A stretch of 64,000 nucleotides of DNA from Galbibacter sp038433465. Lineage in GTDB: Bacteria; Bacteroidota; Bacteroidia; Flavobacteriales; Flavobacteriaceae. The translations under genes were made by a program, and so were the position numbers. This document shows, one piece after another, positions 23,642 to 32,752 of this stretch (within the stretch, counting starts at the first letter, position 1; each line of letters begins with the position of its first letter). The stretch is taken from the NCBI RefSeq assembly GCF_038433465.1, contig NZ_JAESVF010000005.1, positions 62,001 through 126,000 of the forward strand. The letters are read 5' to 3'. The notes below the pieces were generated by a model. It saw nothing but the letters and a program-made list of their open reading frames with translations. It was not told the DNA's origin and searched no databases.

Positions 23642-23715
23642 GCCGATGTAGCTCAGCTGGCTAGAGCAGCTGATTTGTAATCAGCAGGTCGTGGGTTCGA
23701 GTCCCTCCATCGGCT
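23642..23715 (+). tRNA. tRNA-Thr (TGT)
   Basis: 74 nt. Acceptor GCCGATG/CATCGGC, anticodon TGT in the loop of CTGAT...ATCAG, T loop GGTTCGAGTCC. The 3' CCA is not encoded. Confidence 0.97.
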
Positions 23716-23877
23716 CTAAAAGTTTTAGTTTTTTGATAAATTGATGATTTCCAGAAGTGTAAAATTTTTCTTCAAAAAAAAGAAAAAATAATAGTGATTA
23801 TTTGAAAAACATTAATTACTTTTGCGCTCGGAATTTTAGAAAAGAAGTTTCGGCTTCTATTTTCAAAATGCTTTATT

Positions 23878-23959
<82 letters not shown>

Positions 23960-24001
23960 CTAAAATAGCAATTTTAAAAGCTTGAATTTAAAATTGCAAA
24001 T

Positions 24002-24074
24002 GCGGGAGTAGCTCAGTTGGTAGAGCGTCAGCCTTCCAAGCTGAATGTCGCGAGTTCGAACCTCGTCTCCCGCT
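24002..24074 (+). tRNA. tRNA-Gly (TCC)
   Basis: 73 nt. Acceptor GCGGGAG/CTCCCGC, anticodon TCC. The CCA is not encoded. The 170 bp to the next tRNA show no gene. Confidence 0.97.
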
Positions 24075-24245
24075 CAAAAAATCAAGAATAGCTTGGGTTT
24101 TTTCCTGGGTAAAAAAAACAGAGATGAGACTAATCTTAAGAAAATAAGGTGTGTTCTCTTCTCTTATTCTGGTACTTTGAGTTTTTGGTTGTTGTTTGAG
24201 GTGATGTTTAAAAGACAATTTTAAACTTGAAGCTTGAATTTTCAA

Positions 24246-24317
24246 GCCGGTGTAGCTCAGGGGTAGAGCGCTTCCTTGGTAAGGAAGAGGTCACGAGTTC
24301 AATTCTCGTCATTGGCT
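24246..24317 (+). tRNA. tRNA-Thr (GGT)
   Basis: 72 nt. Acceptor GCCGGTG/CATTGGC with two G-T pairs, anticodon GGT in CTTCCTTGGTAAGGAAG. It lies 56 bp before tuf, the usual order in this group. Confidence 0.96.
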
Positions 24318-24373
24318 CTTATTGCGTTTAAATTTGAACACTAATATATAACTAAGATTAAAATTATTAAATC

Positions 24374-25561
24374 ATGGCAAAGGAAACTTTTGATCGTTCC
24401 AAACCACACTTAAATATAGGTACTATTGGACACGTAGATCACGGTAAAACTACTTTAACTGCTGCTATCACTAAAGTATTAGCAGATGCTGGTCTTTCTG
24501 ATGCACGTTCATTCGATTCTATCGATAACGCTCCTGAAGAAAAAGAAAGAGGTATCACAATTAATACTTCTCACGTAGAGTATCAAACTGCAAATCGTCA
24601 CTACGCTCACGTTGACTGTCCTGGTCACGCGGATTACGTAAAGAACATGGTTACAGGTGCTGCTCAAATGGACGGAGCTATCTTGGTAGTTGCTGCTACT
24701 GATGGTCCAATGCCACAAACTAGAGAGCACATCCTTTTAGGACGTCAGGTTGGGGTTCCAAGAATCGTTGTTTTCTTGAATAAAGTTGACATGGTTGATG
24801 ATGAGGAGCTTTTAGAGCTTGTTGATATGGAGGTAAGAGAATTACTTTCTTTCTATGAGTACGATGGAGATAATGGTCCTGTGATTCCAGGTTCTGCTCT
24901 AGGTGCTTTAAATGGAGAGCAAAAGTGGGTTGACTCTGTAATGAAATTGATGGAAGCTGTTGATGAGTGGATCGAGTTACCTCAAAGAGATGTCGATAAA
25001 GATTTCTTAATGCCTATCGAGGATGTATTTACAATTACAGGTCGTGGTACAGTTGCTACTGGACGTATCGAGTCTGGAGTTGCTAAAACTGGTGAGGCTG
25101 TAGATATCATCGGTATGGGAGCTGAGAAATTAACTTCTACTATTACAGGGGTTGAGATGTTCCGTAAAATTTTAGATAGAGGTGAAGCTGGAGATAACGT
25201 AGGTATCTTATTAAGAGGTATTGAGAAAACTGATATCAAAAGAGGTATGGTTATCTGTAAGCCAGGTTCTGTAACTCCTCACGCTAAATTTAAAGCAGAG
25301 GTTTACGTTCTTAAGAAAGAAGAAGGTGGACGTCACACTCCGTTCCATAACAACTACCGTCCACAGTTCTACGTGCGTACAACTGACGTAACAGGTACTA
25401 TTACTTTGCCTGATGGAGTTGAGATGGTAATGCCTGGAGATAACTTAACAATTACTGTTGAGTTGTTACAACCAATCGCTCTTAACAAAGGTTTACGTTT
25501 TGCTATCCGTGAAGGAGGTAGAACAGTAGGAGCTGGTCAGGTAACTGAAATTTTAGACTAA
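24374..25561 (+). CDS. tuf: Elongation factor Tu
   Basis: 395-residue GTPase that delivers aminoacyl-tRNA to the ribosome. G1 GHVDHGKTT, switch II DCPGHADYVKNM and NKVDMVDD are intact; domains II and III are complete. It is flanked by tRNA-Thr and tRNA-Trp, so processing of a mixed transcript is likely. Codon use is that of a highly expressed gene. Confidence 0.99.
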   Translation: MAKETFDRSKPHLNIGTIGHVDHGKTTLTAAITKVLADAGLSDARSFDSIDNAPEEKERGITINTSHVEYQTANRHYAHVDCPGHADYVKNMVTGAAQMDGAILVVAATDGPMPQTREHILLGRQVGVPRIVVFLNKVDMVDDEELLELVDMEVRELLSFYEYDGDNGPVIPGSALGALNGEQKWVDSVMKLMEAVDEWIELPQRDVDKDFLMPIEDVFTITGRGTVATGRIESGVAKTGEAVDIIGMGAEKLTSTITGVEMFRKILDRGEAGDNVGILLRGIEKTDIKRGMVICKPGSVTPHAKFKAEVYVLKKEEGGRHTPFHNNYRPQFYVRTTDVTGTITLPDGVEMVMPGDNLTITVELLQPIALNKGLRFAIREGGRTVGAGQVTEILD

Positions 25562-25576
25562 GTTTTAGAATTATAA

Positions 25577-25626
25577 CAAGTTTAAAGGGTGTCTGATTTT
25601 TTATGAGTCAGACGCCTTTGAACTTG
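25577..25626 (+). other. Long hairpin between tuf and tRNA-Trp
   Basis: CAAGTTTAAAGGGTGTCTGA pairs almost fully with TCAGACGCCTTTGAACTTG across an 11-base loop. No T tract follows, so it is more likely an RNA processing or protective stem than a terminator. Confidence 0.7.
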
Positions 25627-25631
25627 AATAA

Positions 25632-25702
25632 ACGGGTGTAGTTCAAGGGTAGAATACCGGTCTCCAAAACCGTTGATGGGAGTTCGAATCTCTCCACCCG
25701 TG
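25632..25702 (+). tRNA. tRNA-Trp (CCA)
   Basis: 71 nt. Acceptor ACGGGTG/CACCCGT, anticodon CCA. It lies between tuf and secE, the usual location. This is the tRNA sensed by the trp attenuator. Confidence 0.97.
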
Positions 25703-25723
25703 CAAAAATAATATAGAGTAAAA

Positions 25724-25909
25724 ATGGTAAATTATATAAAAGAATCATTTGAAGAGTTAAGAGCGAATGTTACTTGGCCTAGTTGGGCTGAAGGACAGAA
25801 CCTAATGGTTGTAGTTGCTGTTTTCTCTATACTTTTTTCATTAGCAATTTGGGGTGTTGATACAGTTTTAGCTAAACTTATCAAGCTTTATTTTGGTGTA
25901 ATTAATTAA
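25724..25909 (+). CDS. secE: Preprotein translocase subunit SecE
   Basis: 61 residues with one membrane span (VVVAVFSILFSLAIWGV) preceded by the SecE amphipathic helix (YIKESFEELRANVTWPSW). It clamps SecY in the translocon. It is the single-span form typical outside Enterobacteria and lies 24 bp before nusG. Confidence 0.97.
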   Translation: MVNYIKESFEELRANVTWPSWAEGQNLMVVVAVFSILFSLAIWGVDTVLAKLIKLYFGVIN

Positions 25910-25933
25910 TAATATTTAAAGACGAGTATTGCA

Positions 25934-26485
25934 ATGGCAGAAGCGTTAGCAAAACAGTGGTATGTAGTAAGGGCTGTGAGTGGCCAAGAGAATAAAGTGA
26001 AAGGCTACATAGAACAAGATATAGCTCGCCTTGGGTATTCAGATTATGTAGATGAAGTGTTGGTGCCTACTGAAAAAGTGGTTCAAATACGAAACGGTAA
26101 AAAGATAAATAAAGAACGTGTTTATTTTCCAGGTTATGTAATGGTGAAAGCCAACTTAGGAGGGGAGATAGTACACGTTATTAAGTCTATAACTGGTGTT
26201 ATTGGGTTTTTAGGAGAAGTAAAAGGAGGTGATCCTGTTCCTTTAAGAAAATCTGAAGTGAATAGAATGTTAGGAAAAGTTGATGAATTATCTGTTAAGA
26301 CAGATAATGTTGCTATTCCTTACACTATAGGTGAGACTATTAAAGTTATAGATGGTCCTTTTAATGGTTTCAATGGAACTGTTGAAAAGGTAAATGAAGA
26401 AAGACGTAAACTCGAAGTAATGGTTAAGATTTTTGGAAGAAAAACACCATTAGAATTGAGTTATATGCAAGTTGAGAAAGTATAA
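25934..26485 (+). CDS. nusG: Transcription termination/antitermination factor NusG
   Basis: 183 residues: NGN domain (KQWYVVRAVSGQENKVKGYIE) and C-terminal KOW (IKVIDGPFNGFNGTVEKV). It couples RNA polymerase to Rho or the ribosome. Standard position after secE. Confidence 0.98.
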   Translation: MAEALAKQWYVVRAVSGQENKVKGYIEQDIARLGYSDYVDEVLVPTEKVVQIRNGKKINKERVYFPGYVMVKANLGGEIVHVIKSITGVIGFLGEVKGGDPVPLRKSEVNRMLGKVDELSVKTDNVAIPYTIGETIKVIDGPFNGFNGTVEKVNEERRKLEVMVKIFGRKTPLELSYMQVEKV

Positions 26486-26554
26486 TAGTTACATTATATA
26501 GATTCGTCTTGCTTCCATAAATAAGGCGATTCAAATTTAAATTGAACACAAACA

Positions 26555-26992
26555 ATGGCAAAAGAAGTTAGTAAAGTAGTTAAACTACAAGTTAGGGGAG
26601 GTGCTGCGAATCCGTCGCCACCGGTTGGACCCGCTCTAGGTGCTGCCGGTGTTAACATCATGGAGTTCTGTAAGCAATTTAATGCTCGTACGCAGGACAA
26701 GCAAGGTAAAGTATTACCAGTTGTTATCACCGTATACAAAGACAAATCATTTGACTTTGTAATTAAGACACCGCCAGCGGCAGTTCAGCTTTTGGAAGCG
26801 GCTAAGGTTAAGAAGGGTTCTGGAGAGCCAAACCGTAAAAAGGTTGCTAGCGTTACTTGGGATCAAGTAAAAGCTATCGCAGAGGACAAAATGCAAGATC
26901 TTAATGCGTTTACTGTAGAGTCAGCAATGAGCATGGTAGCAGGAACAGCAAGATCTATGGGATTAACGGTTTCAGGTGATAAGCCTTTTTAA
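26555..26992 (+). CDS. rplK: 50S ribosomal protein uL11
   Basis: 145 residues: VSKVVKLQVRGGAANPSPPVGPALG is the conserved N-terminus that binds the GTPase-associated centre of 23S rRNA; the RNA-binding C-domain follows. It starts the rplKAJL-rpoBC run. Confidence 0.99.
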   Translation: MAKEVSKVVKLQVRGGAANPSPPVGPALGAAGVNIMEFCKQFNARTQDKQGKVLPVVITVYKDKSFDFVIKTPPAAVQLLEAAKVKKGSGEPNRKKVASVTWDQVKAIAEDKMQDLNAFTVESAMSMVAGTARSMGLTVSGDKPF

Positions 26993-27011
26993 ATCTTAAA
27001 AGAATCTAGAA

Positions 27012-27701
27012 ATGGCAAAATTAACAAAAAAACAAAAAGAAGCAGTAGTTAAAATCGACAGAAACAAATTGTATTCTGTAGAAGAAGCTTCTCAATTAGT
27101 AAAAGATATCACTAACGTTAAGTTTGATGCATCTGTTGATTTGGCAGTACGTTTAGGAGTAGATCCACGTAAAGCTAATCAAATGGTAAGAGGTGTTGTA
27201 ACGCTTCCTCATGGAACAGGTAAAGATGTTAAAGTTTTAGCATTGGTTACTCCAGATAAAGAAGCTGAAGCAAAAGAAGCTGGAGCTGATTACGTAGGGT
27301 TAGATGAGTACTTACAAAAGATAAAAGACGGTTGGACAGATGTTGATGTAATTATCACTATGCCAAGCGTAATGGGTAAATTAGGACCTTTAGGACGTAT
27401 TTTAGGGCCAAGAGGATTAATGCCTAATCCAAAAACAGGTACAGTTACTATGGATGTAGCTAAAGCTGTAAGTGAAGTAAAAGCTGGTAAAATTGACTTT
27501 AAAGTTGATAAAACAGGTATCGTTCATGCGGCTATTGGTAAAGCATCTTTCTCAGCAGATAAAATTGCTGGTAACGCAAACGAATTATTACAAACATTAT
27601 TAAAATTGAAGCCAACTGCGGCTAAAGGAACTTACGTAAAGAGTATCTTTATTTCTAGTACTATGAGTCCTAGTATTCCTGTAGATCCTAAGGCAGTTTA
27701 A
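27012..27701 (+). CDS. rplA: 50S ribosomal protein uL1
   Basis: 229 residues, with GPLGRILGPRGLMPNPKTGT as the L1 signature. It builds the L1 stalk and is an autogenous translational repressor in other bacteria. It is 19 bp after rplK. Confidence 0.99.
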   Translation: MAKLTKKQKEAVVKIDRNKLYSVEEASQLVKDITNVKFDASVDLAVRLGVDPRKANQMVRGVVTLPHGTGKDVKVLALVTPDKEAEAKEAGADYVGLDEYLQKIKDGWTDVDVIITMPSVMGKLGPLGRILGPRGLMPNPKTGTVTMDVAKAVSEVKAGKIDFKVDKTGIVHAAIGKASFSADKIAGNANELLQTLLKLKPTAAKGTYVKSIFISSTMSPSIPVDPKAV

Positions 27702-27724
27702 TTGGCAGTATAAATTTTTTAATC

Positions 27725-28246
27725 ATGACTAGAGAAGAAAAGTTAACGGTAATAGAAGATTTAACTGCGCAGTTAGGTGATAATGGAAATATCTATTTAG
27801 CTGATATTTCTGGATTGGATGCTCAAACAACTTCTAACTTACGTAGAGCTTGTTTTAAAGCAAACATCAAACTTGCAGTTGTAAAAAATACATTGCTTGC
27901 AAAAGCAATGGAAGCTTCTGATAAAGATTTCGGGGAACTTCCAACAGTGCTTAAAGGAAACACTTCTTTAATGCTTTCTGAAACAGGAAACGCTCCAGCG
28001 AAATTAATTAAGGATTTCCGTAAAAAATCAGATAGACCATTACTTAAAGGTGCTTTTATTGAAGAAGCAGTTTATCTTGGAGATGATCAACTAGATAACC
28101 TAGTTAACATCAAATCTAAAGAAGAAGTTATTGGAGATATTATCTCATTACTTCAGTCGCCTGCTAAGAATGTTATTAGCGGACTTAAGTCTGGAGGTGG
28201 TAAATTAGCTGGTATCCTTAAAACATTATCAGAAAAAGAATCATAA
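27725..28246 (+). CDS. rplJ: 50S ribosomal protein uL10
   Basis: 173 residues: MTREEKLTVIEDLTAQL, SNLRRACFKANIKLAVVKNTL. It forms the base of the stalk that carries L7/L12. It lies 51 bp before rplL. Confidence 0.98.
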   Translation: MTREEKLTVIEDLTAQLGDNGNIYLADISGLDAQTTSNLRRACFKANIKLAVVKNTLLAKAMEASDKDFGELPTVLKGNTSLMLSETGNAPAKLIKDFRKKSDRPLLKGAFIEEAVYLGDDQLDNLVNIKSKEEVIGDIISLLQSPAKNVISGLKSGGGKLAGILKTLSEKES

Positions 28247-28297
28247 GTAGTACGCACTTAAAACAATTATATTAAAAATTTATTAAAACGATAGAAA

Positions 28298-28675
28298 ATG
28301 GCAGATTTAAAAGATTTTGCAGAACAATTAGTTAATTTAACAGTAAAAGAAGTAAACGAATTAGCTGATATCTTAAAAGAAGAATACGGTATCGAACCTG
28401 CTGCTGCAGCTGTAGCTGTTGCTGGTGGAGGAGCTGCTGCTGGTGGTGAAGCTGCTGAGGAAAAATCAGAATTTGATGTAATCCTTAAATCAGCTGGAGC
28501 GTCTAAATTAGCTGTTGTAAAATTAGTTAAAGAATTAACTGGTTTAGGACTTAAAGAAGCTAAAGAAATAGTTGATAGTGCTCCAAAAGCTATCAAAGAA
28601 GGAGTTGCTAAAGACGAGGCTGAAGGTCTTAAGAAGTCTTTAGAAGAAGCTGGTGCAGAGGTAGAATTAAAGTAA
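28298..28675 (+). CDS. rplL: 50S ribosomal protein bL12 (L7/L12)
   Basis: 125 residues: N-terminal dimerisation helix, Ala/Gly-rich hinge (PAAAAVAVAGGGAAAGG, about 34-50) and C-terminal factor-binding domain (KLAVVKLVKELTGLGLKEAKEIVD). Stalk protein that recruits translational GTPases. Confidence 0.99.
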   Translation: MADLKDFAEQLVNLTVKEVNELADILKEEYGIEPAAAAVAVAGGGAAAGGEAAEEKSEFDVILKSAGASKLAVVKLVKELTGLGLKEAKEIVDSAPKAIKEGVAKDEAEGLKKSLEEAGAEVELK

Positions 28676-28706
28676 TTCCACCCTACAGCGCCAAGCTGTA
28701 CAATAT

Positions 28707-28754
28707 GGTTTAGGTCCTACCCAATTTTATGGGGTAGAGACCTAAACCCTTTTT
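28707..28754 (+). terminator. Attenuator between rplL and rpoB
   Basis: GGTTTAGGTC-CTACCC, 8-base loop, GGGGTAG-A-GACCTAAACC, then C and TTTTT. A 17-bp bulged stem with a weak T tract. It probably lowers rpoBC expression relative to ribosomal protein genes. Confidence 0.85.
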
Positions 28755-28812
28755 GCGTATATAAATGTATACGTTTTTTCAATTTTCACTTTAATCAAAA
28801 TATTGTCCATTG

Positions 28813-31800
28813 ATGTTCACAAATCAGACTGAAAGAATTAATTTCGCCTCTGCAAAGAATACGCCGGCATATCCGGATTTCTTGGACATTCAGATTAAGT
28901 CATTCCAGGATTTCTTTCAACTGGAAACTAAATCTGAAGAAAGAGGTAACGAAGGTCTTTATAACACCTTCTTGGAGAACTTCCCCATTACTGATACGCG
29001 TAATCAATTTGTACTTGAGTTTTTAGACTACTTTATTGATCCTCCACGTTATTCAATTCAAGAGTGTATTGAAAGAGGATTAACATACAGTGTGCCGTTA
29101 AAAGCAAGACTAAAACTATACTGTACAGATCCTGAGCACGAAGATTTTGAAACCATAGTACAGGATGTTTATTTAGGTGTAATTCCTTACATGACGCCTA
29201 GTGGTACCTTTGTTATTAACGGAGCGGAACGCGTTGTTGTATCCCAATTACACAGGTCTCCAGGTGTATTCTTTGGTCAATCATTCCATGCGAATGGAAC
29301 TAAATTGTATTCTGCCAGAGTAATTCCTTTTAAAGGTTCTTGGATAGAATTTGCTACCGATATCAATAGCGTTATGTATGCTTATATCGATAGAAAGAAA
29401 AAATTACCTGTTACAACACTTTTCCGTGCTATTGGTTTTGAGCGCGATAAAGATATTCTTGAAATTTTCGATCTTGCTGAAGAAGTAAAAGTTTCTAAAA
29501 GTGGATTGAAAAAAGTGTTGGGCAGAAAGTTAGCGGCACGTGTGCTTAAAACTTGGCATGAAGATTTCGTAGATGAGGATACAGGAGAGGTGGTTTCTAT
29601 TGAACGTAATGAAATCATCTTAGATAGAGATACTGTTCTTGAAAAAGAACACATTGATGAAATAGTAGATACCGATGTTAAAACTATCTTATTACACAAA
29701 GAGGATAGCCAAACAGGAGATTATGCTATTATCTATAACACATTACAAAAAGATCCTACAAACTCTGAAAAAGAGGCTGTAGAACACATATACCGTCAAT
29801 TACGTAATGCTGAACCGCCAGATGAGGAAACAGCAAGAGGTATTATTGACAAATTATTCTTCTCAGATCAACGTTACAACTTAGGTGAAGTAGGTCGTTA
29901 TAGAATGAATAAAAAGTTAGGCTTGGATATCGAAATGGATAAACAAGTTTTAACAAAAGAAGATATTATTACCATTATCAAATACCTTATTGAGTTAATT
30001 AACTCAAAAGCAGAGATTGATGATATCGATCACTTATCTAACCGTCGTGTTAGAACAGTAGGAGAGCAATTATCATCTCAGTTTGGTGTAGGTCTTGCAC
30101 GTATGGCAAGAACAATTCGTGAGCGTATGAATGTACGTGACAACGAGGTGTTTACACCAATCGATTTGATTAATGCTAAAACATTATCATCGGTAATTAA
30201 TTCTTTCTTTGGAACAAACCAGTTATCTCAGTTTATGGATCAAACCAATCCGTTAGCAGAGATTACACACAAACGTCGTTTATCTGCATTAGGACCTGGA
30301 GGTCTTTCTCGTGAGAGAGCAGGATTCGAGGTGCGTGACGTTCACTATACGCACTACGGACGTCTTTGTCCGATTGAAACACCAGAGGGTCCAAACATTG
30401 GTTTGATTTCTTCATTAAGTGTGTTTGCGAAAGTAAACGGTATGGGATTCATCGAAACTCCATATAGAAAGGTTAACGAAGGAAAAGTAGATCTTTCAGA
30501 AATACTTTACTTAAGTGCCGAAGAAGAAGAAGAAAAGAAAATAGCACAAGCCAATATTCCATTAGCAAATGATGGAACAATCGATACAGATAAGGTAATT
30601 GCACGTATGGAAGGTGACTTCCCAGTTGTAGATCCTGCAGAGGTTCATTACACAGACGTTGCGCCAAACCAAATCGCTTCGATTTCGGCTTCGTTAATTC
30701 CTTTCTTAGAGCATGATGATGCGAACCGTGCCTTGATGGGATCTAACATGATGCGCCAGGCAGTTCCATTATTAAGACCAGAGTCTCCAATTGTTGGTAC
30801 AGGTCTTGAGCGTCAAGTAGCTTCAGATTCTCGTGTTTTAATTAATGCTGAAGGAAATGGAGTTATCGATTACGTAGATGCTTCTAAAATTACTATTAAA
30901 TACGATAGAACTGAAAATGATAGACTAGTTAGTTTTGATGACGATTTCAAAACCTACGATCTTATTAAATTCAGAAAAACAAACCAAGGTACTTCTATCA
31001 ACTTAAAACCAATTGTAAGAAAAGGTGATAAAGTTGCTAAAGGACAAGTACTTTGCGAAGGATATGCTACACAACAAGGAGAGCTTGCATTAGGAAGAAA
31101 CTTACAAGTAGCCTTTATGCCTTGGAAAGGGTATAACTTTGAGGATGCGATTGTAATTTCTGAAAAAGTAGTAAGAGAAGATATCTTTACTTCAATTCAT
31201 ATCGATGAATATTCGTTAGAAGTTAGAGATACCAAGTTAGGAGCAGAAGAGTTAACCAACGATATTCCAAACGTTTCTGAAGAAGCTACAAGAGAGCTTG
31301 ACGAAAACGGAATGATTCGTATTGGTGCCGAGGTAAAACCTGGAGATATTTTAATTGGTAAGATTACACCAAAAGGTGAGTCAGACCCAACTCCAGAAGA
31401 AAAATTACTTCGTGCAATCTTCGGAGATAAAGCTGGAGATGTAAAAGATGCATCATTAAAAGCTTCTCCTTCGTTAAACGGAGTTGTTATCGATAAGAAA
31501 TTGTTCTCTAGAGCTATTAAAGATAAGCGTAAGAGAGCAAAAGATAAAGAAGATATCGCTAAGTTGGAGTTAGAATTTGAAAGTAAATTCACTGTACTTA
31601 AAGATGTATTGGTTGATAAATTATTCTCAATTGTAAACGGAAAAACATCACAAGGTGTATTTAACGATTTAGGTGAAGAAGTATTCCCTAAAGGAAAGAA
31701 ATATACCCAAAAAATGTTGAATGCTGTTGATGATTTTGCACACTTAGTAAGCGGAACATGGACAACCGACGATGAGACAAATGCACTTATCAACGATCTT

Positions 31801-32622
31801 CTTCATAACTATAAAATTAAATTAAACGACCTACAAGGAGCGTTACGTAGAGATAAGTTTACTATTTCTGTTGGAGATGAATTACCAGCAGGAATCATGA
31901 AACTTGCTAAAGTATACATTGCTAAAAAACGTAAGCTTAAAGTAGGAGATAAAATGGCAGGTCGTCACGGTAACAAAGGTATTGTTGCTCGTATTGTTCG
32001 TCAAGAAGATATGCCTTTCTTAGAAGATGGAACACCAGTAGATATCGTATTGAATCCGCTAGGGGTACCATCACGTATGAACATTGGTCAGATTTACGAA
32101 ACTGTACTTGGATGGGCAGGTAAAAACTTAGGTAAAAAGTTTGCTACGCCAATTTTCGACGGAGCTTCGTTAGACGAAATCAATGAACTTACAGACAAGG
32201 CAGGTATTCCAAGATTTGGACACACATATCTTTATGATGGTGGTACAGGAGAGCGTTTCGACCAAGCAGCTACTGTGGGAGTAATTTACATGCTTAAATT
32301 AGGACACATGGTAGACGATAAAATGCACGCACGTTCTATCGGGCCATACTCATTAATTACACAGCAACCTTTAGGTGGTAAAGCACAATTTGGAGGTCAG
32401 CGTTTTGGTGAGATGGAGGTTTGGGCTCTTGAGGCTTATGGTGCTTCAAGTACGCTTAGAGAAATCTTAACTGTAAAATCTGATGACGTTATTGGTAGAG
32501 CTAAAACTTACGAGTCGATCGTTAAGGGAGAGATGATGCCAGAACCAGGATTACCAGAATCATTCAATGTATTAATGCATGAATTGAAGGGTCTTGGATT
32601 AGATATCAGATTAGAAGAATAA
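28813..32622 (+). CDS. rpoB: RNA polymerase beta subunit
   Basis: 1269 residues from ATG 28813 (the TTG just before it is not needed). The rifampicin pocket reads FGTNQLSQFMDQTNPLAEITHKRRLSALGPGGL, with no common resistance substitution visible. The usual C-terminal GGKAQFGGQRFGEMEVWALEAYGA is intact. Confidence 0.99.
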   Translation: MFTNQTERINFASAKNTPAYPDFLDIQIKSFQDFFQLETKSEERGNEGLYNTFLENFPITDTRNQFVLEFLDYFIDPPRYSIQECIERGLTYSVPLKARLKLYCTDPEHEDFETIVQDVYLGVIPYMTPSGTFVINGAERVVVSQLHRSPGVFFGQSFHANGTKLYSARVIPFKGSWIEFATDINSVMYAYIDRKKKLPVTTLFRAIGFERDKDILEIFDLAEEVKVSKSGLKKVLGRKLAARVLKTWHEDFVDEDTGEVVSIERNEIILDRDTVLEKEHIDEIVDTDVKTILLHKEDSQTGDYAIIYNTLQKDPTNSEKEAVEHIYRQLRNAEPPDEETARGIIDKLFFSDQRYNLGEVGRYRMNKKLGLDIEMDKQVLTKEDIITIIKYLIELINSKAEIDDIDHLSNRRVRTVGEQLSSQFGVGLARMARTIRERMNVRDNEVFTPIDLINAKTLSSVINSFFGTNQLSQFMDQTNPLAEITHKRRLSALGPGGLSRERAGFEVRDVHYTHYGRLCPIETPEGPNIGLISSLSVFAKVNGMGFIETPYRKVNEGKVDLSEILYLSAEEEEEKKIAQANIPLANDGTIDTDKVIARMEGDFPVVDPAEVHYTDVAPNQIASISASLIPFLEHDDANRALMGSNMMRQAVPLLRPESPIVGTGLERQVASDSRVLINAEGNGVIDYVDASKITIKYDRTENDRLVSFDDDFKTYDLIKFRKTNQGTSINLKPIVRKGDKVAKGQVLCEGYATQQGELALGRNLQVAFMPWKGYNFEDAIVISEKVVREDIFTSIHIDEYSLEVRDTKLGAEELTNDIPNVSEEATRELDENGMIRIGAEVKPGDILIGKITPKGESDPTPEEKLLRAIFGDKAGDVKDASLKASPSLNGVVIDKKLFSRAIKDKRKRAKDKEDIAKLELEFESKFTVLKDVLVDKLFSIVNGKTSQGVFNDLGEEVFPKGKKYTQKMLNAVDDFAHLVSGTWTTDDETNALINDLLHNYKIKLNDLQGALRRDKFTISVGDELPAGIMKLAKVYIAKKRKLKVGDKMAGRHGNKGIVARIVRQEDMPFLEDGTPVDIVLNPLGVPSRMNIGQIYETVLGWAGKNLGKKFATPIFDGASLDEINELTDKAGIPRFGHTYLYDGGTGERFDQAATVGVIYMLKLGHMVDDKMHARSIGPYSLITQQPLGGKAQFGGQRFGEMEVWALEAYGASSTLREILTVKSDDVIGRAKTYESIVKGEMMPEPGLPESFNVLMHELKGLGLDIRLEE

Positions 32623-32632
32623 TAATTTTAAT

Positions 32633-32662
32633 GAAGGCACTCGGTACACGCTGAGTGTCTTC
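32633..32662 (+). other. Hairpin between rpoB and rpoC
   Basis: GAAGGCACTC, 10-base loop, GAGTGTCTTC: 10-bp stem with one G-T pair and no T tract. It is possibly an RNA processing site in the 130-bp gap. Confidence 0.5.
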
Positions 32663-32752
32663 CTTAAAAAGGAAATTTAGTTCGAACTTTTATAGTCGAA
32701 ATATAAAACCCCAAAAGGGTAAATTACACTTAATTCATTATCACCATTTATT

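Noticed and set aside
31197..31793. 198-codon open frame antisense to rpoB
   Set aside because: Serine-rich shadow of the rpoB coding frame with no domain.
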